Positions 12,094-24,692 of a DNA stretch of 64,000 nt are shown one piece after another. The notes beneath the pieces were generated by a model. The model was not told the DNA's origin and ran no database searches. It saw only the letters and a list, made by a program, of their open reading frames with translations. Source of the stretch: Oscarella lobularis. Its lineage: Eukaryota; Porifera; Homoscleromorpha; Homosclerophorida; Oscarellidae. How positions within the stretch are numbered: the first letter of the stretch is position 1; each line of letters starts with the position of its first letter. The position numbers were made by a program, and so were the translations under genes. The DNA lies in NCBI RefSeq assembly GCF_947507565.1, contig NC_089193.1, positions 1,054,001-1,118,000 on the forward strand, read 5' to 3'.

Positions 12094-13305
12094 TTAAATT
12101 CTAAATTGTTCATCTTTTGTTTCATCCAATCCACTAAATGCCCCAAGTGCAAAAAGTTCCCCGTTCACCTCTTGTCGCGAGAATTTTGCATGACAACAAA
12201 AGTTTCCATGACAAGCATCAACTGCTCCTTCATTTCCAACCAAAGCTTTATAGACATACTGAGGATGCTTTTCATCAACAGGTTTGTAGCTTTTATTAAC
12301 ATAATGATCATTGCCTCCTATCTTGGAAGGATTTCCAAGAGGATTTGCTTCCACTTTACCTATCAGCAATTTTGACTCACCAGGAATTGAGCCCATAAAT
12401 TCTGATATAACTTTTCCGCTAGAATAAATCCCAGATCCCGTAAATTCGTAATCATGAAATAAACTGTTATAGTGAACGTGAAGGTTTGCTGCTAATAAAT
12501 TGACTCCCATAGCTCGAGACCACGCCTGCTGTACTGTCACGCTGGCCATTATAGGAAAACGATTAATCCAGGCTGTGGGAAAGGCAATGTTCTTTATACC
12601 CAATTGCCTGACCAGCTCTTGAGCAGGTTTTTGAAAGAAAATGTCAAAGCAAGTAAAAAGTCCAAATTTAACGCCAAACGACGTTGTAAATACTGCCAAC
12701 GACGCTGATTCTGGTTTAGAAAATTTTTCGTGGTAAAGATGTTTCTTGTGGTATTTTGCCAACAGCCGTCCATCAGTGTCAAACGCAACATTAGTATTGT
12801 AATTATCGAGCTTCTTTGTCCCACATCCTTTGTCAGTGAGAGGTTGACACGGTTGAACGTCTCCCATATTAGCTACAATAGCTATGGATAAATTTCTTGC
12901 CAGGCAGCTGAGTCTTCTCAGAACGGGCCGATCCTCATATTGCACTTCGGAAATACAAGGATTAATGTTCTCTGTCGATATAACCGTAGAAGAAGGAATA
13001 TTTTCCATGTACGGCGAAATGCTGGACGATTGCAAAGTGACCCCGACTCCGTATATCCCGTCTTCAGGAAACACGACGATTTGCGCTCCAGATTGCTTAG
13101 CGTTTATAGCGTGTTTCTCATAGCTGGCTAAGTTCTCCATCATGAGAGACCGAGCGGCAGACAGGCTTACGGACCCAATCGGTGCGCGAATACTAGAAGG
13201 ACTGTGCTCAACAACGGCAGCAACTTAGCTGTCGCTAGCAGCCAGTCTGGAGCTTCCCTGACTACCTCCAAGAAGTCCCCAGACGATCGAAAAAGCGAAG
13301 AGCAT
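12094..13305 (-). CDS. Vanin/biotinidase-family pantetheinase (probably truncated)
   Basis: Nitrilase-superfamily amidohydrolase; vanins cleave pantetheine to pantothenate and cysteamine outside the cell. Two exons: 13266-13305 (signal peptide MLFAFSIVWGLLG) and 12094-13223, joined in phase 1 with intron 13224-13265, giving 389 aa. Just after the junction comes VAAVVEH, the vanin N-terminal strand. The catalytic triad is visible: Glu in VFPEDGIYG, Lys in KYHKKHLYHE, Cys in FTCFDIFF. The vanin-specific CHGNFCCHAKF is present near the end. Family members are about 500 aa; this frame stops short, and the matching continuation lies past the stop (see 11893-12093). It sits between the two A-B receptor blocks on the opposite strand. 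It may be a recent pseudogene or still active if the nitrilase domain suffices. Confidence 0.8.
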
Positions 13306-14394
13306 ACCGGTAGCTTCCGTCGTAGCAAGCCGTTATACGGGATTCGGTACCGAAGGCTAGAGTATAATTACACTAATCATGTTCTTAACTAACTAGTTTC
13401 ACAGATGACGGATATTGCTGTAGCAACAGCGGAAGATATTCTGCAACAGCGGAAAAATCCAGAGGCTTTATCTTTGTAGGCAATTGCTGGCTGCAGTCGA
13501 GCACGTCAATGCTCAAACCCTTATCAAATTTGGTGACCTTTTTCAAGCCATTTGATTCTTCTCTATGGATTGCCTCTTTTCTCTTCTGTTGCATTCTGTT
13601 CCTTTTGGATTGTTCCAATTTTCTAACTGAATTTAACAGTTAACTGTGAATAATGTTTAGACAAAATGCTCTGACAGGGATGAAAGAGTACATCGGACGA
13701 TTTTACACCGATTTTACTTAGTATCTTTTTAGTTCCTTGACTAGGGACACCGGTTTTGAGAAAGAGACACTTTCTACAACAGCAGAAGATGATATGTACT
13801 GACGATTTGGTAGAAAGACCCTGCCTTGAACAGGTTTGAAGCGTGTGACCCTCTCGTATTCTTCTAGGCGAATGATATCTTTTTTCGACTTCTGCAGTAA
13901 GTTAAGTACTGGCAAACTTCTTCGTTTCAGCGGCCATTCAAAATAGAATTCCTTTTCAAAGCATTACAGAATCACCCAGGCAAAGTGAATACAAATATGA
14001 CACGGTAGCAGGGTCAGCTGTCGAACAATTTTCAACCTGTCTACCCTACAACGAAATATATGAAATGATGATTAGTCAAAAAGACGATGTCATGGTTAAC
14101 TCGACTAACAAAAGAGCTACCTTCCAGTTCTCAATGATACTAATTCCTAAATAAATTTTTATCTAGGACACACTTGCGCTGCAATGCACTTCATAAACAA
14201 GGATCCAGACTAACTCTGACTTCTATAATCCAGCTCGTCCAGGCCACCCGATGTCGTAAACTAATAAGGTATATGGGCTAGGTTTACGGTGAAATTAGCA
14301 CACTCCCGGCCACCTTGTGAGCGAAAAAACCACAGAATCGACGCCTTCACGCATCATCATTTTTCGCGCCTTCCTTGCTGCAGTGTTGCCTAAC
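13306..14394. other. Intergenic region, vanin to iGluR A2
   Basis: About 1.1 kb. Two short minus-strand ORFs (13385-13618 and 13718-13915) have no recognisable domain and no splice partners I could support. From about 14272 the sequence is the left end of block copy II and forms the A2 promoter. Nothing else is seen. Confidence 0.5.
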
Positions 14395-16111
14395 ATGGTA
14401 CACTTTCTTTTCTTTATATGCCGCTTTGCGTTTCTCTTATCATCCGGAGCCGAAGAAATAAGTACAGTATAGAGCACGCTGCAATGCAGTGGCGCGCTTT
14501 AGCATACTTTTCTTCTCCTTCCCGGAAGGTATACAAGTTGACGATTCCGCCCAGTTTCTGGACGACGTTCGACTCGATATTCTCGCGCATTATTTGGAAA
14601 AAGAGTCTGCAGCGTCAGTCAAAGTAGAACGCAACGAAACGACCTGTTCGCAGCCGCCGTCGATTCACCTGAACTCCCCTGGCCCATGCAGCGGCCTCGA
14701 CGACTTACCACCGCCCGTTATACGTGTACAGGGCGCGTCTGATGTTCACACAATAGGTCTGGGTCATTCCGACGAGGGAGAAATCGTAGCGGTGAAAGCT
14801 TTCGCGAACCAAAGAGGATGGGGAAGATTTGTTGATTATCCGGGCATTCGGGACGGTAATGATTTTTTAGACGGGCGACCAATGTTTCATAATTTTTTTT
14901 AGTGAGCGAGATCGTCGGCAGTGACGCAGTTCTCGTCGCGTGCCAATCGTGGAAGTCGTACGTGAAATTCAGAAAGATATTTCGTGAATGGATCGAAAGT
15001 TCGAACGATGGAACAGTGACGTGGTTTCTTCGTGAAGAGTGTCTGAGAAAGGTGGGGAGAGTAGACGTCGTCGAAGCAGCTAGTGGGATTCACATTTTCT
15101 ATATATATATATAACACTATAGGTCGCAGGAGACATGTCGTTCATTCCGAGCGTTGCAGGAGCGATGGCCAGGGTGCGCGTCTTTGGTGTCAAGAGAGCG
15201 TTTACCGGCAACCAGAATGCAATGAGAATTTCTCGCTTATATCAAAAGGTCAACGGTCTCGAACCGAATGAAAAGGCCACGGTAAGCAGTCACTTTTATG
15301 AATTCTATCACATCATGGTCCACTGTGCCAATGCACGACGCATTCGTAGTAGAGAGCTTTGGGAGAAGGTCTCATAGAATTGTGTGACTGACTACTTATA
15401 GATCAATAGCGTGTATCTCTATGAAGCTGCCTTAGCTTTGCATCACCTCCTGAATACAGGAAAGGCCTTCTCTATAGACAAAGAAGTACGTTTCTCTTCT
15501 TCGACTGAACGTAGCCGTCGTGTAATTTATTCATTAGCTAAAAGAATTGAATTCCAAAGGCGTTCACCTGCAACTCGACAGCAAGGGAACGGGTCGAATC
15601 CACGCGTCGTACAACATATACGAACTCGGGGAGACGTTCACTCGACTCGTCGCCGTCTACCAGAACAATGAGCTACTCGAAGTCAACAGCGAACCTCCAG
15701 CGAGATCGAGAGGAAAACGAGCGACTCCGATTCCGATTCCGCAGTGTCCACCGGCGGCGAGAGGAAGCGACGGAAGACGACACTTCAGAGCCTATGCAGT
15801 CGTGGTAAGGATCCAAGAACATTTTCATATACGTTTTTTTACGGATAACATTTTTTTTCTGTCGAAAGGAACCACCAATGATTATTCATACTCCTCGCGA
15901 GCCCGTTTCTGGTTTCATGGTCGACGTGATGGATTACCTGTCGCAAGTGCTTGGCTTCACGTACAACATTACCTTATTAGGCGACGGCCACAGTGGCAGC
16001 GCCGGCGTTTACGGCACCGTCACGATAAACGAGACGACGGGCGAGGTGAACGCAACCGGTCTTATCGGTCTCGTCTATAATTGCGTAAGAAAGAAAGTAT
16101 TAGCAATAGCC

Positions 16112-16147
<36 letters not shown>

Positions 16148-17419
16148 TAGAAAGCCGATCTGGCCGTAGGTTCATTGGCCATTTCCATCGAACGACAAAA
16201 GGTGATCGACTTCTCGAAGCCCTGGCACGACTACGGCTTGATTCTGATGGCGCCAAACCCGGCGGTCGTACCATCGAGTATCTGGAGCTGTTTCAGCCCC
16301 TTTTCCTTGGGCGCCTGGATGCTCGTTCTCACCGCCCTCGTCCTGGCAATCCTCTCCGTTCCCATCATGATTGCCCTCACGGGACGACCGTTCTACGGCA
16401 CCCTATCCGACGATCTCGATCGTCCCGGCGTTTCGCTTCGACAACGTCTCTACGACTCGCTGTGGTTTCTCTTCAGCACGGGCTTGGGATGGGGCCCCGA
16501 CGGCGCCAACCTGCCCGTGCGAATCATCCTCGCCGGCTTCTTCGCCTTCATGCTCGTCGCCACGTCGACGTACACGGCCAATTTGGCGGCGTTTCTCACC
16601 GCCGTTCAAACGGTCACTCCCGTAGCGAGCGTCAACAAGCTCGCCTCGCAGACGAACATTCCCTTCGGCACGGTGCGTCAGACGGCCGTTGAGCAGGCGT
16701 TCTTGACGTCGACTCTCACAGCGTACAAAGACATTGGTAATTTCATGCAAACCAATCCCGAGTATATGGTCGATACGGTCCAACAAGGCATCGATTTAGT
16801 GAAGGGTAGTACGAATGGGTACGTTTTCATTTGGGACTCGCCGACGTTGGAGTACTACGCGGAGAAGAAGCCTTGTACGGCGCAAGTTGTCGGTCGTACG
16901 TTTATGGAGAAGAGCTACGCTATTGGAATGCCCAAGGGGATGCCCTATCGGGCCGACTTCTCCGGCGCGATATTGAAGATGCGAGCCGGTTTTTCGTCGT
17001 TGGGGGCGCTGGCGAGAGCTTATCTGACCGGCGAATGCACCGGTTTGGGAGGAGGAGGTGGCGGGGGTAGTGGGGCGTCGGGGATTTCGGTTATACATAT
17101 CGTCGGTTCGGTTACGTTCATGTTTCTTGCGCCGCTTGGACTTTCTTTTATGATTGGCGTTGCGCAGAGAATTCGTCGCGATTGTCGCAAGTCGTCCGGC
17201 GCTACGAAGGACAACGACGTATGGGGAATGATTTTTTATGATTTTTCAAAATTGATTTTGTCGTAGGGAAAAGAAGAGAGTCGAACGAATGCACCTGCAA
17301 CGGTCATCGGCATGAATGATGTCTCCGATCAAGCGAAAGCTACGGTATACTTATTAAGAAGAAAGATGACGCACGTGCATCATCATTTGCTTTAGGAAAA
17401 CGAGGACACGAAGGAATGA
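14395..17419 (+). CDS. iGluR A2: ionotropic glutamate receptor, lineage A (intact)
   Basis: Ten inferred exons: 14395-14461, 14529-14855, 14903-15082, 15130-15281, 15402-15485, 15538-15804, 15869-16084, 16151-17218, 17267-17344, 17396-17419; all phases agree, 820 aa. Signal peptide MVHFLFFICRFAFLLSS, then ATD. S1 starts EPPMII. In KADLAVGSLAISIERQ the ligand arginine is kept (about residue 446) but the usual P-x-T is S-x-A. M3 is TSTYTANLAAF (about 570-579). S2 has GTVRQTAVEQ, where S-T is A-V, and FIWDSP (Asp about 660). The pore loop GLGWGPDG has Gly at the Q/R site. A Gly-rich linker precedes M4. The last two exons (tail GKEESRTNAPATVIG..., ...ENEDTKE) are predicted from conservation with A1. 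Confidence 0.88.
16111..16147 (+). repeat. (TTTA)n microsatellite in an A2 intron
   Basis: About nine TTTA units in the intron between 16084 and 16151, just before the acceptor taatag. The A1 intron has only a short degenerate version, so the tract expanded after the duplication. Confidence 0.85.
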
Positions 17420-17738
17420 GCGTCTGTCTCAAGAGCTGCCTGTTTGCTGTGTGTCTATGTGAAGTTACTGAATGCGCTCGCCATATACGTTCGCTAGTCC
17501 TGCTCGTTTAGTGCTGTTTCTCTGTCGCATCTAACCACTTGATGTTTCGTTAAAGCCCTTCCCTCTTCGAACGTTCGCCTCTCAGGTGAGGTCCAACTTG
17601 TTGGTTCTAATAAGGTTCTAATAATTAATTAATTACAGTAATTAAAGTACTTTTTCGCAGTCTCCAATCGTGATGATGACTGGCTATTACTTGTCACCGC
17701 GGTCACGTGGGGGCCCCGAACGTTATTCTGAAAGGTCA
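17420..17738. other. A2-B2 spacer
   Basis: Counterpart of 8104-8417. An AATTAATTAATTA tract and a short insertion distinguish it from copy I. No coding feature is seen. Confidence 0.5.
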
Positions 17739-20430
17739 ATGTATTTTTCTCTGCTTTGCGTCTATCTTGTTCTAAATCCTGCGGCGAGCCAGACGCTCTC
17801 CACCGGTTAGTTGACCCCTATAGGTAGACAATGAGGCGCTGACCCATTCGCTTTTGATTCCTTCCCTAGTCACGCCTGGCCCTTCTCGTTTCCTTGACGA
17901 GCGTCATCTGGAAATACTCGCCAATGAACTGCGAACGACGACGACAGGCTTCCAGATAAACGTCTCGCAACGCGAAAACGATCTGAGTTCTGGCCCATTT
18001 CCGCGCCTCGTCAAAGCGACAACCACTATTAATGTCACCTCCAACTCGCCACTTAAATGCATTGTCCTTCTGGGGCACTCGATTTTGCAGCAAGCCGAAA
18101 CGGCGGTTAACTTTGCCAGAGAAAGCGGCTGGCAATCGTTGGGCTATTTCTTTCATCACTTGCGAAACGACGGTTTGAATGATAGTTATATTTGTCTCGA
18201 AGGGCATTTGCAACGAGTGGCTGAGTCGGCGGGCGTTGTCGTGTCTCGTTTCGATTTCTTCGATGCCGCTGCGGTCGATGCCGTCTTTGCCGTTTGCTTG
18301 ACTCCGTCGTATTGCTATGAAAATTTCGTTGGTCTTTTCGAACGTTGGGCGCGTTCGTTCAATCAGAACTCGTTAGCGTGGATTTTGAGCTATGACGTCG
18401 TTTTAGAGGTATGTAGAACTTTTGCGGGTTTTTTATCTCTATTATTCTGTTTATTATATATAGATTGAGGAAGCGCTGTCGTTCTGGTACAGTTACGTAG
18501 AACGCTTGAATGATGTAGAAGTTTACGGCATAAGGCCGCGATTGTTGGCAAGCGAGCCTACCGCTGAGAAAATCGAACAGCTTTATGATCATCTGGAGTC
18601 AAACAGAAGAGTTATTGTACGGCAAACAATTTTGAAATTAAATACCATGAGATTTCCTTTAGGCAAATAGTATCGATTTATATGACGCTTTTTTGTCAAT
18701 AAATCGTTCTCTGAACAGCGCCGATGAAGACGTAAGTCGATCGTTTTCAAAGTCTGTTTGCAATTTTTTCTTTTTATTTTGTTTTAGCTGGAAGATGACA
18801 TCGAAGCCAAGACGGCCTACGATATTTATCAACTCGGAGCCTCTTTTACTCGCATGGTACCTAACGTTGTATATGCTCCGCTTTTGAGATGTAGAATGAG
18901 CATTCAGGTGAGGCGGTATAAGACCTTGCACTCGATAAGGTCTCGAATGAGAAGAAACGTGCCGCAGTGTTCGCCAGCGGCGATCGGTAAAGACGGACGT
19001 CGCCACTTTATCGTATCAACAGTCGAAGTATATCTATGTATATATACATATACCAGTAGCGAGCGCGAGATGCTATATACAGGAAGCGCCTTTTATCTTT
19101 GTTGAACGAGATGGCGCGGGACGTATTGTCCGCATCACGGGCATTATGATCGACGCGTTAAACTATATTTTCAAAGAAATGAATTACACGTATGAAGTGC
19201 GTCTTGCTCCCGATGGAATTTACGGACAAATTAACGATGGCACGCCGACCGGTGTCATTGGACAGGTCTACTACTGCGTACGTCGCGTATATATGTTCTA
19301 GCTCCCGGGTTTTTTTTCACGCTACTCGCCTTTTATAGAAAGCCGATTTGGGAACTGGAGCGCTAGTGATTACTTCCGACAGAGAAGCTTACGTCGAATT
19401 CACCTACGCCTGGCAAGATTTCGGAGTCATTATCATGGCCAAACGACCTATCAAAAGCGCTCCTTCGCTGACGAGCTTTCTATCGCCGTTCAACTTCGAC
19501 TCGTGGCTGACTATACTTGCAACTCTCGTTTTCGCTACGCTGAGCATTTCTTTTCTCACCTACCTGTCGGCGAAGAAGAATGAGGACGCCGCCGCGTCAA
19601 CCGATCAGCCAGCTCAGCCGGTTAACGACGAAACAAAGGATCCGTTGCGAAGAAAATTGAGCACCGCTTCGTGGTACTTCTTTGCAACGGCTCTGGCTAA
19701 GAGTCCAAGCGGCGTGAGTCGACTTTCGACCTCGGTTCTACTCGGCGGTTGGTATTTCTTTATATGGGTCATCCTTTCGACGTACACGGCCAATTTGGCC
19801 GCTTTTCTCACCTATCAAGGTCTGAAGTTGGACATCGAAAGTATAGATCAGTTGGCACTTCAATCGGAAGTCGCGTACGGCACGGTAAGAAACACGTCTG
19901 TCGAGGAGTTCTTCCATCATTCGAATGTCGAAATCTATCGAAGCGTGGGTACGCACTTTCGCAAATTTGACGCGCAGATGGTCGATACGACGATGGAAGG
20001 AATTCTTAGGGTGAAAAATGGAACCGAACCGTACGCCTTTATCTGGGATTCGCCCATTTTGAACTATCACGTCAATCAGCCGCCGTGCAATAGCCGATTG
20101 ATCGGGCGAGTATTCAATAGACGCGGCTATGGCATAGCCTTGCCCAAGGGAATGCCCTATCAAGACGAATTTAACACCGCCGTACTGAAGCTCAAAGATT
20201 CGGCGACGAAACACGCATTGGAGCACACGTATATATCGGCTGGAGGCAAGGGCGGTTGTCAGCCGTATATAGGAGGGGCAGCGTCGCAAAGTGGGGCCAA
20301 TCCCGTTCATTCTTATCACATTCTGGGCCCCTTCTTGATTCTCATTTTGGCTCCGATGTTTATTGCGGTTCTTTTTGCTCTGACTAAGAGAGCACTGGCA
20401 AAGCGTGGAAGTTTCCAACCCCCGGCGTGA
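17739..20430 (+). CDS. iGluR B2: ionotropic glutamate receptor, lineage B (intact)
   Basis: Eight inferred exons: 17739-17805, 17870-18408, 18464-18616, 18663-18731, 18788-18856, 18908-19027, 19083-19277, 19339-20430, giving 767 aa in frame. The architecture and the pore loop ALAKSPSG match B1. Indels relative to B1 are all multiples of three in exons: 6 nt in exon 2, 9 nt in exon 5, 6 nt in exon 6, and two in exon 8 (one Ala codon in the M1-M2 linker, one codon before M4). That pattern indicates both B copies evolved under constraint. Substitutions in S2 (EEFFHHSN versus EHFFYHSN) fall around the ligand cleft and could change affinity. Confidence 0.88.
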
Positions 20431-21010
20431 TGCGACTTTGATAGACACTGACTTCAGCACCTGAATGCACTCACATACATTTTTGTTTATGGTCACAAAG
20501 GTATTAGCAATAGAAACACTTCAATCACGTGTCGACTTGCAAGCAGTGTCCAGAGCTAGCCTCTCCTCCACACTACAGTTTCCAGTCGTTGCCAGGCGAC
20601 TTTGATGAGGGGTTTGGAGTCACAATCGGAATCCAGATTAGGCAGGGCCTCCTTTGGAAATCCTGATCATCGACGTAAGTGATAGAACGCCCCGTCAGTG
20701 TGTTCAGCGAAATTGAGCATGTTCCACGCCCTGAATAAATGTTTAGAGCATGGTAACGTTAACTCAATTGGCGAGGCCTCCTTTGAGGAACCTGGCCGGT
20801 ATTCATTGCAGCGCAGAACCGTGTCATGCACGACTTGAGCCGTCTATGATGACTTAAACTGCTCTTAAGCGAGGCTAATCAGTAGCAGTTCTATACACGG
20901 AAGTGTTTTAGAAATATACGAGGTAAAACTTCCGTTAGATCTACTAAAGTTTGCGCACTTTTCCCAAAGTACCCATATAAGATCCACGTCTCTAGTAGGG
21001 CAGAGAGTCC
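20431..21010 (+). promoter_or_regulatory. Upstream region of iGluR C1
   Basis: Non-coding DNA shared with 11161-11717 and 24690-25171. All three keep a block from cgagcagtgtccagagc onward and cccatataagatcca about 20-50 bp before the start codon. Conservation over three copies is expected from duplication alone and does not prove function. Confidence 0.5.
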
Positions 21011-24000
21011 ATGTCGTCGAATCTCGTTGTGCTCCTCTTTCTTTTGCAGTCTTTTGAAGGCATCTTTGCAGGTACAGTGTCGTCGTCAAATCGAGGCATT
21101 TCTCGCTTATTTTCTCCAATAGAAGACGCGGCGCATGCCGTCTTCTCCGACTCCTACATCAAGGCCGTCGTCAAAAGCGTTCAAGCGATCCATCCCAACG
21201 CGACGAACGTTTCCGTCGTCGCAAACGACTGCAGCGAAGGTTCGCTCTTCCTAACGGCGATCCGCCTGTTCGCCGTCTCACGCGCGCGCCTTTGCATGCA
21301 CCTTCCCCAGTCGAAACGAAAAACGCCGTTCATCTCACACCTCAATGCCTTCTGGGATCACCGTCTCGTCCGACGTTGCCGGCTCTCGCATTCAAACACT
21401 CGTCCCTCGTCGTCGGGATGGGGCACGCGATCGAGAGCCAATTGAACGTTGCGAGGGCTATAGCGGCGAGATACGACTGGAAACGGTTGGAATTGTGGAC
21501 AGAAGACGTTGACGGTTGGTGATGATATTCGAGTCGCGGTGCAGAATGACTCTTTACTTGATAGACTCTTTGCCTCGGCGGCCGGATCTGGGCTTGTTTG
21601 CGATTCGTCATCTATACGTGGACGGAGCTCAAGGTGAACGGAGAAGTGCGAGTGATGCGATCGTCGTTCATTGCTCAACTGCCACCTGTTTTAACGCTCT
21701 AAGAGAAGTTAGTTATAATTAAATAATTAGGCGTACGCATCTCTTCTGAGTGGAGGTCCTGGGGTTAGGTTTTGTCCGACTGGAGTGGCTCGAACGTTTG
21801 GATTTTCACGGAAGACGTCACCAAAAAGGCGCGGTTGTTCTTTTTAATTAAAAAAAACGCTCATCTTCGTCGACGCGAACGTATTTTAGTTTCTATTCCG
21901 CGGTTCGCTTAGACGACTTCTGCCGTCCGGCGCGAAAGCGTTCGGGATGATTCGATCGTTTTCGAACGGCTCCGCCGCGCGGCGGGAGGGGCTTGTCGAC
22001 AGCGCGTGTCCTCTTCTGACTCAGTGCCCCGAGGATATGCGTGAAACGATATTGGTAACATTTGCTTCCTCTCGTCGATCGATCTCTCTTGTTCTTAATG
22101 AACTATAGCCTAACGCGGCGTATCTACACGACGCGATTCTACTCCTCAGTCATCTGACGGAGGTCCATATCACGCCTCAGAGAATTAGAGACGAGGCTGA
22201 AAAGGTAATATCCCCATTCGCCAATTCTAAGAGATCCTGCTTATAGTGTAACTATGTTTTGCTCTTTATAGCTTGATTTCCTTGCTACCGGAGGTCCCAT
22301 AAGGCTAGACAAGCATCTCAATGGAAGAATTCATGATAGCTACGACATAATTAGTCTATCCAGTACATTTACTCCCAAGGTTGGGCACTAATAAATCACT
22401 TATTCTAAGAGATATCAATCTGTGTTTTTGCCCCAGGCCGCCGTTTACAGTGAGGGCAAACTCACGTCCGTCTTCAATGAGAATCTGGATGAAAACAAAA
22501 TTCGAAGCAAACGTGATATGAAAGCGTGTCCGCCGGCAGTTAAGCGAAACGGGACGTACCACTTTCGAGTCGTCACAGTCGTGGCAAGTTCAAAAGATAT
22601 AGGCCAAATCAAAGAGCACAACAGAGCATTTTCTATAGGAGCCGCCGTTCCTGTTTCACAATCCCAACGCCACTCCTCAGTTCACGGGCTTCGTCATCGA
22701 CATGTTGGAGAAGCTGAAATCGAGCGACAGCATCCGCTTTACGTACGAACTGATGCTAAACGAAACGTACGGCGATTTTTTAATGACGACGAGCGGACTG
22801 ATAGATCCTACGGGAATGCTAGGAGAGATTGTGCACTGCGTAAGACAGAGAAAAAAATGCGTAGAAAAACTAAGAAAAATATATGCGTGTTTCTTTTTTT
22901 GCTCTTCTGCCTAGAGAGCCGATTTGGGTGTGGCAGCGATCGGGATCACGGCCAATCGTCAGAGGTACGTCGATTTCACGAAGCCGTGGATGGACTACGG
23001 GCTCGTGCTCCTGACGTCGAAGCCCCATCCGTTGCCAGCGAGCTATTTCGCCTTCATGAATCCCTTCTCGTCCTACACGTGGCTCCTCATTCTCGTCTTC
23101 GTCGCAATCGCCAGCGTCGCTTTGCCCGTCTATCAGCTCATTGCTCCGCGACGCGTGCAAAAGGAACACGACGCAAGTCGCGACGTCACTATTCGTCGTC
23201 TTCCGCGAAAATTCTACGATTCGTTCTGGTTCTTCTTCACGACCGCCATGCAGCAGGGGCCGGACGGTGCCCCGTTTCTTCCGGCGAGAATTCTCATTGG
23301 ACTCTGGTACTTCTTCGTTCTCATCATCGTTGCGACGTATACGGCGAATTTGGCCGCTTTTCTCACCGTTCAACGTCTGCCGGCCCAAATCTCGTCCGTC
23401 GAAGAACTCGCCGCGCAAGTTCAGACGCCCTACGGCACCGTCGCGAACTCGGGCGTTCAAAGTTTCTTTAAGAATTCGACGATTCCCATCTATCAGAACA
23501 TGGGCAAATTCATGTCGAGTACGCCGAACTTCATGGTCGATTCCAGCCTGGCCGGCTTAGCTCGAGCCAGTGTAACGAGTTCAATACTCAGCAACGAATA
23601 CTTTTTCATCTGGGATTTGCCCGTGCTGCAATATCTCGCTACCAAGCGTCCGTGTAAAGTGCAAGTAGTCGGGAGATCGTTCAATCGGCAGGGATACGGC
23701 ATCGTCATGCCGACGGAGATGCCCTATCGGGACCGATTCTCGTTGGAGGTGCTGAAGCTTCGCGATAGCGGGTGGATCGAAGCGACGGCCGCCAATTGGC
23801 TTAATGCGGGTGAGTGCGGAGCTGCGTCCGCTATAACCGATACGGGGCAGGTGACGGTGGCGAATTTGGTGGGTGTCTTTATTCTCATGGCTGTGGGCAT
23901 TGGTCTTGGATTTATTGCGGCTGTTCTTCAACGCGTTCTGGTGAGGAGAGGATCGGATAATAAAGAGGACAAAAGGAGGGATCCTGTACGTCAATCTCGA

Positions 24001-24692
24001 CCGTGAGGGATGTTTGTGATGTAATCGATTTTTTTGCAGGTATGCGGCTGTTTGAAAGTTTGGGAATGAAAAATGGCGCCAATTCGACGGTGATGCACGC
24101 GTCTTGTACGCACCTACTTCCACCCACTAACAATAGAAACACACGCAGCAAGCAATGCAGTTGGAAAAACAGCGCTCAGTATGCTATAACTAATTTGTGT
24201 GAAAACGTGTTTGTCGTCACTATTATCTGTATCAATATAATACAATGCTGGTAATCTGTGAATGTGCGACTTCTCATTACTTGCGCGCGCTAACACACAA
24301 ATGTGTGCCAACGAATCTGAGTGCTATGGGGCTTCGCTGATTCAAGGCTTCCTGTCGTAAGCCTAAGAAGTCTAAAGAAGAACGTTTCTGAGTATTGGCT
24401 TGAACGGAAGCTGACGGGATGGTACAACAGAATACCAACTAAAGCGGAAGGACGCGAGTGTTAGTTCCCGTGGCTCGTCCCACTCGCGAACCATCTATTT
24501 TTGCACCGGATTGCAAAAGAGCCGAAAACGAGATCTCTCGTCCCTAGACTCGATCGCCAGAGCACGCGGACTCGATCAGAAGAAAAAGAGTCGATGAGGG
24601 GACGAAGCTCTCCTTGTCGCGCCTATACGTGTCCGTCTATGTCCTATAGGTGTCTTCCTCCGTCAAATGTCCTTTCCGACGGTACAGTACCC
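20524..24692 (+). repeat. Tandem duplication unit 1 (iGluR C1)
   Basis: About 4.2 kb from tcacgtgtcgacttgc to just before the same run at 24693. It includes promoter, gene C1 and a long 3' flank around cgcgagtgttagttcccg. Unit 2 is 24693 to about 28790. Confidence 0.8.
21011..24069 (+). CDS. iGluR C1: ionotropic glutamate receptor, lineage C
   Basis: Twelve inferred exons: 21011-21071, 21123-21239, 21311-21514, 21565-21707, 21769-21833, 21913-22054, 22109-22204, 22272-22379, 22437-22583, 22639-22839, 22915-23985, 24040-24069; 794 aa in frame. Signal peptide MSSNLVVLLFLLQSFEG. The intron before S1 has a GC donor (gtg|gcaagt). The pore loop AMQQGPDG is AMPA/kainate-like with Gln at the Q/R site, and M3 is TYTANLAAF. 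Ligand pocket: ITANR keeps Arg, P-x-T is A-x-G, S-T is G-V (YGTVANSGV), and FIWDLP supplies Asp. The boundary between exons 5 and 6 is the least certain. A 10-codon last exon (VCGCLKVWE) is inferred because it is identical in C2, while the unspliced readings differ. Confidence 0.85.

Larger units (their letters stand above)
14272..21023 (+). repeat. Segmental duplication copy II (iGluR A2-B2 + C1 5' end)
   Basis: Direct repeat of 4978-11730. Unlike copy I it runs on into a full C gene. Differences between the copies are mostly single substitutions, short indels in introns, and 3n indels in exons, apart from the frame-breaking 7 nt in A1. Confidence 0.85.

Noticed and set aside
13385-13915. 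Two short minus-strand ORFs beyond the vanin gene
   Set aside because: No domain, no splice partners, no duplicate copy to test constraint; left as unsupported.
19738-20496. 252-aa minus-strand ORF, also at 10431-11192
   Set aside because: Antisense to the B receptor last exon in both copies; preserved only because the coding strand is.
22422-23471. 349-aa plus-strand ORF across C1
   Set aside because: Reads an ATD exon in frame, then runs through introns and the wrong frame of the channel exon.
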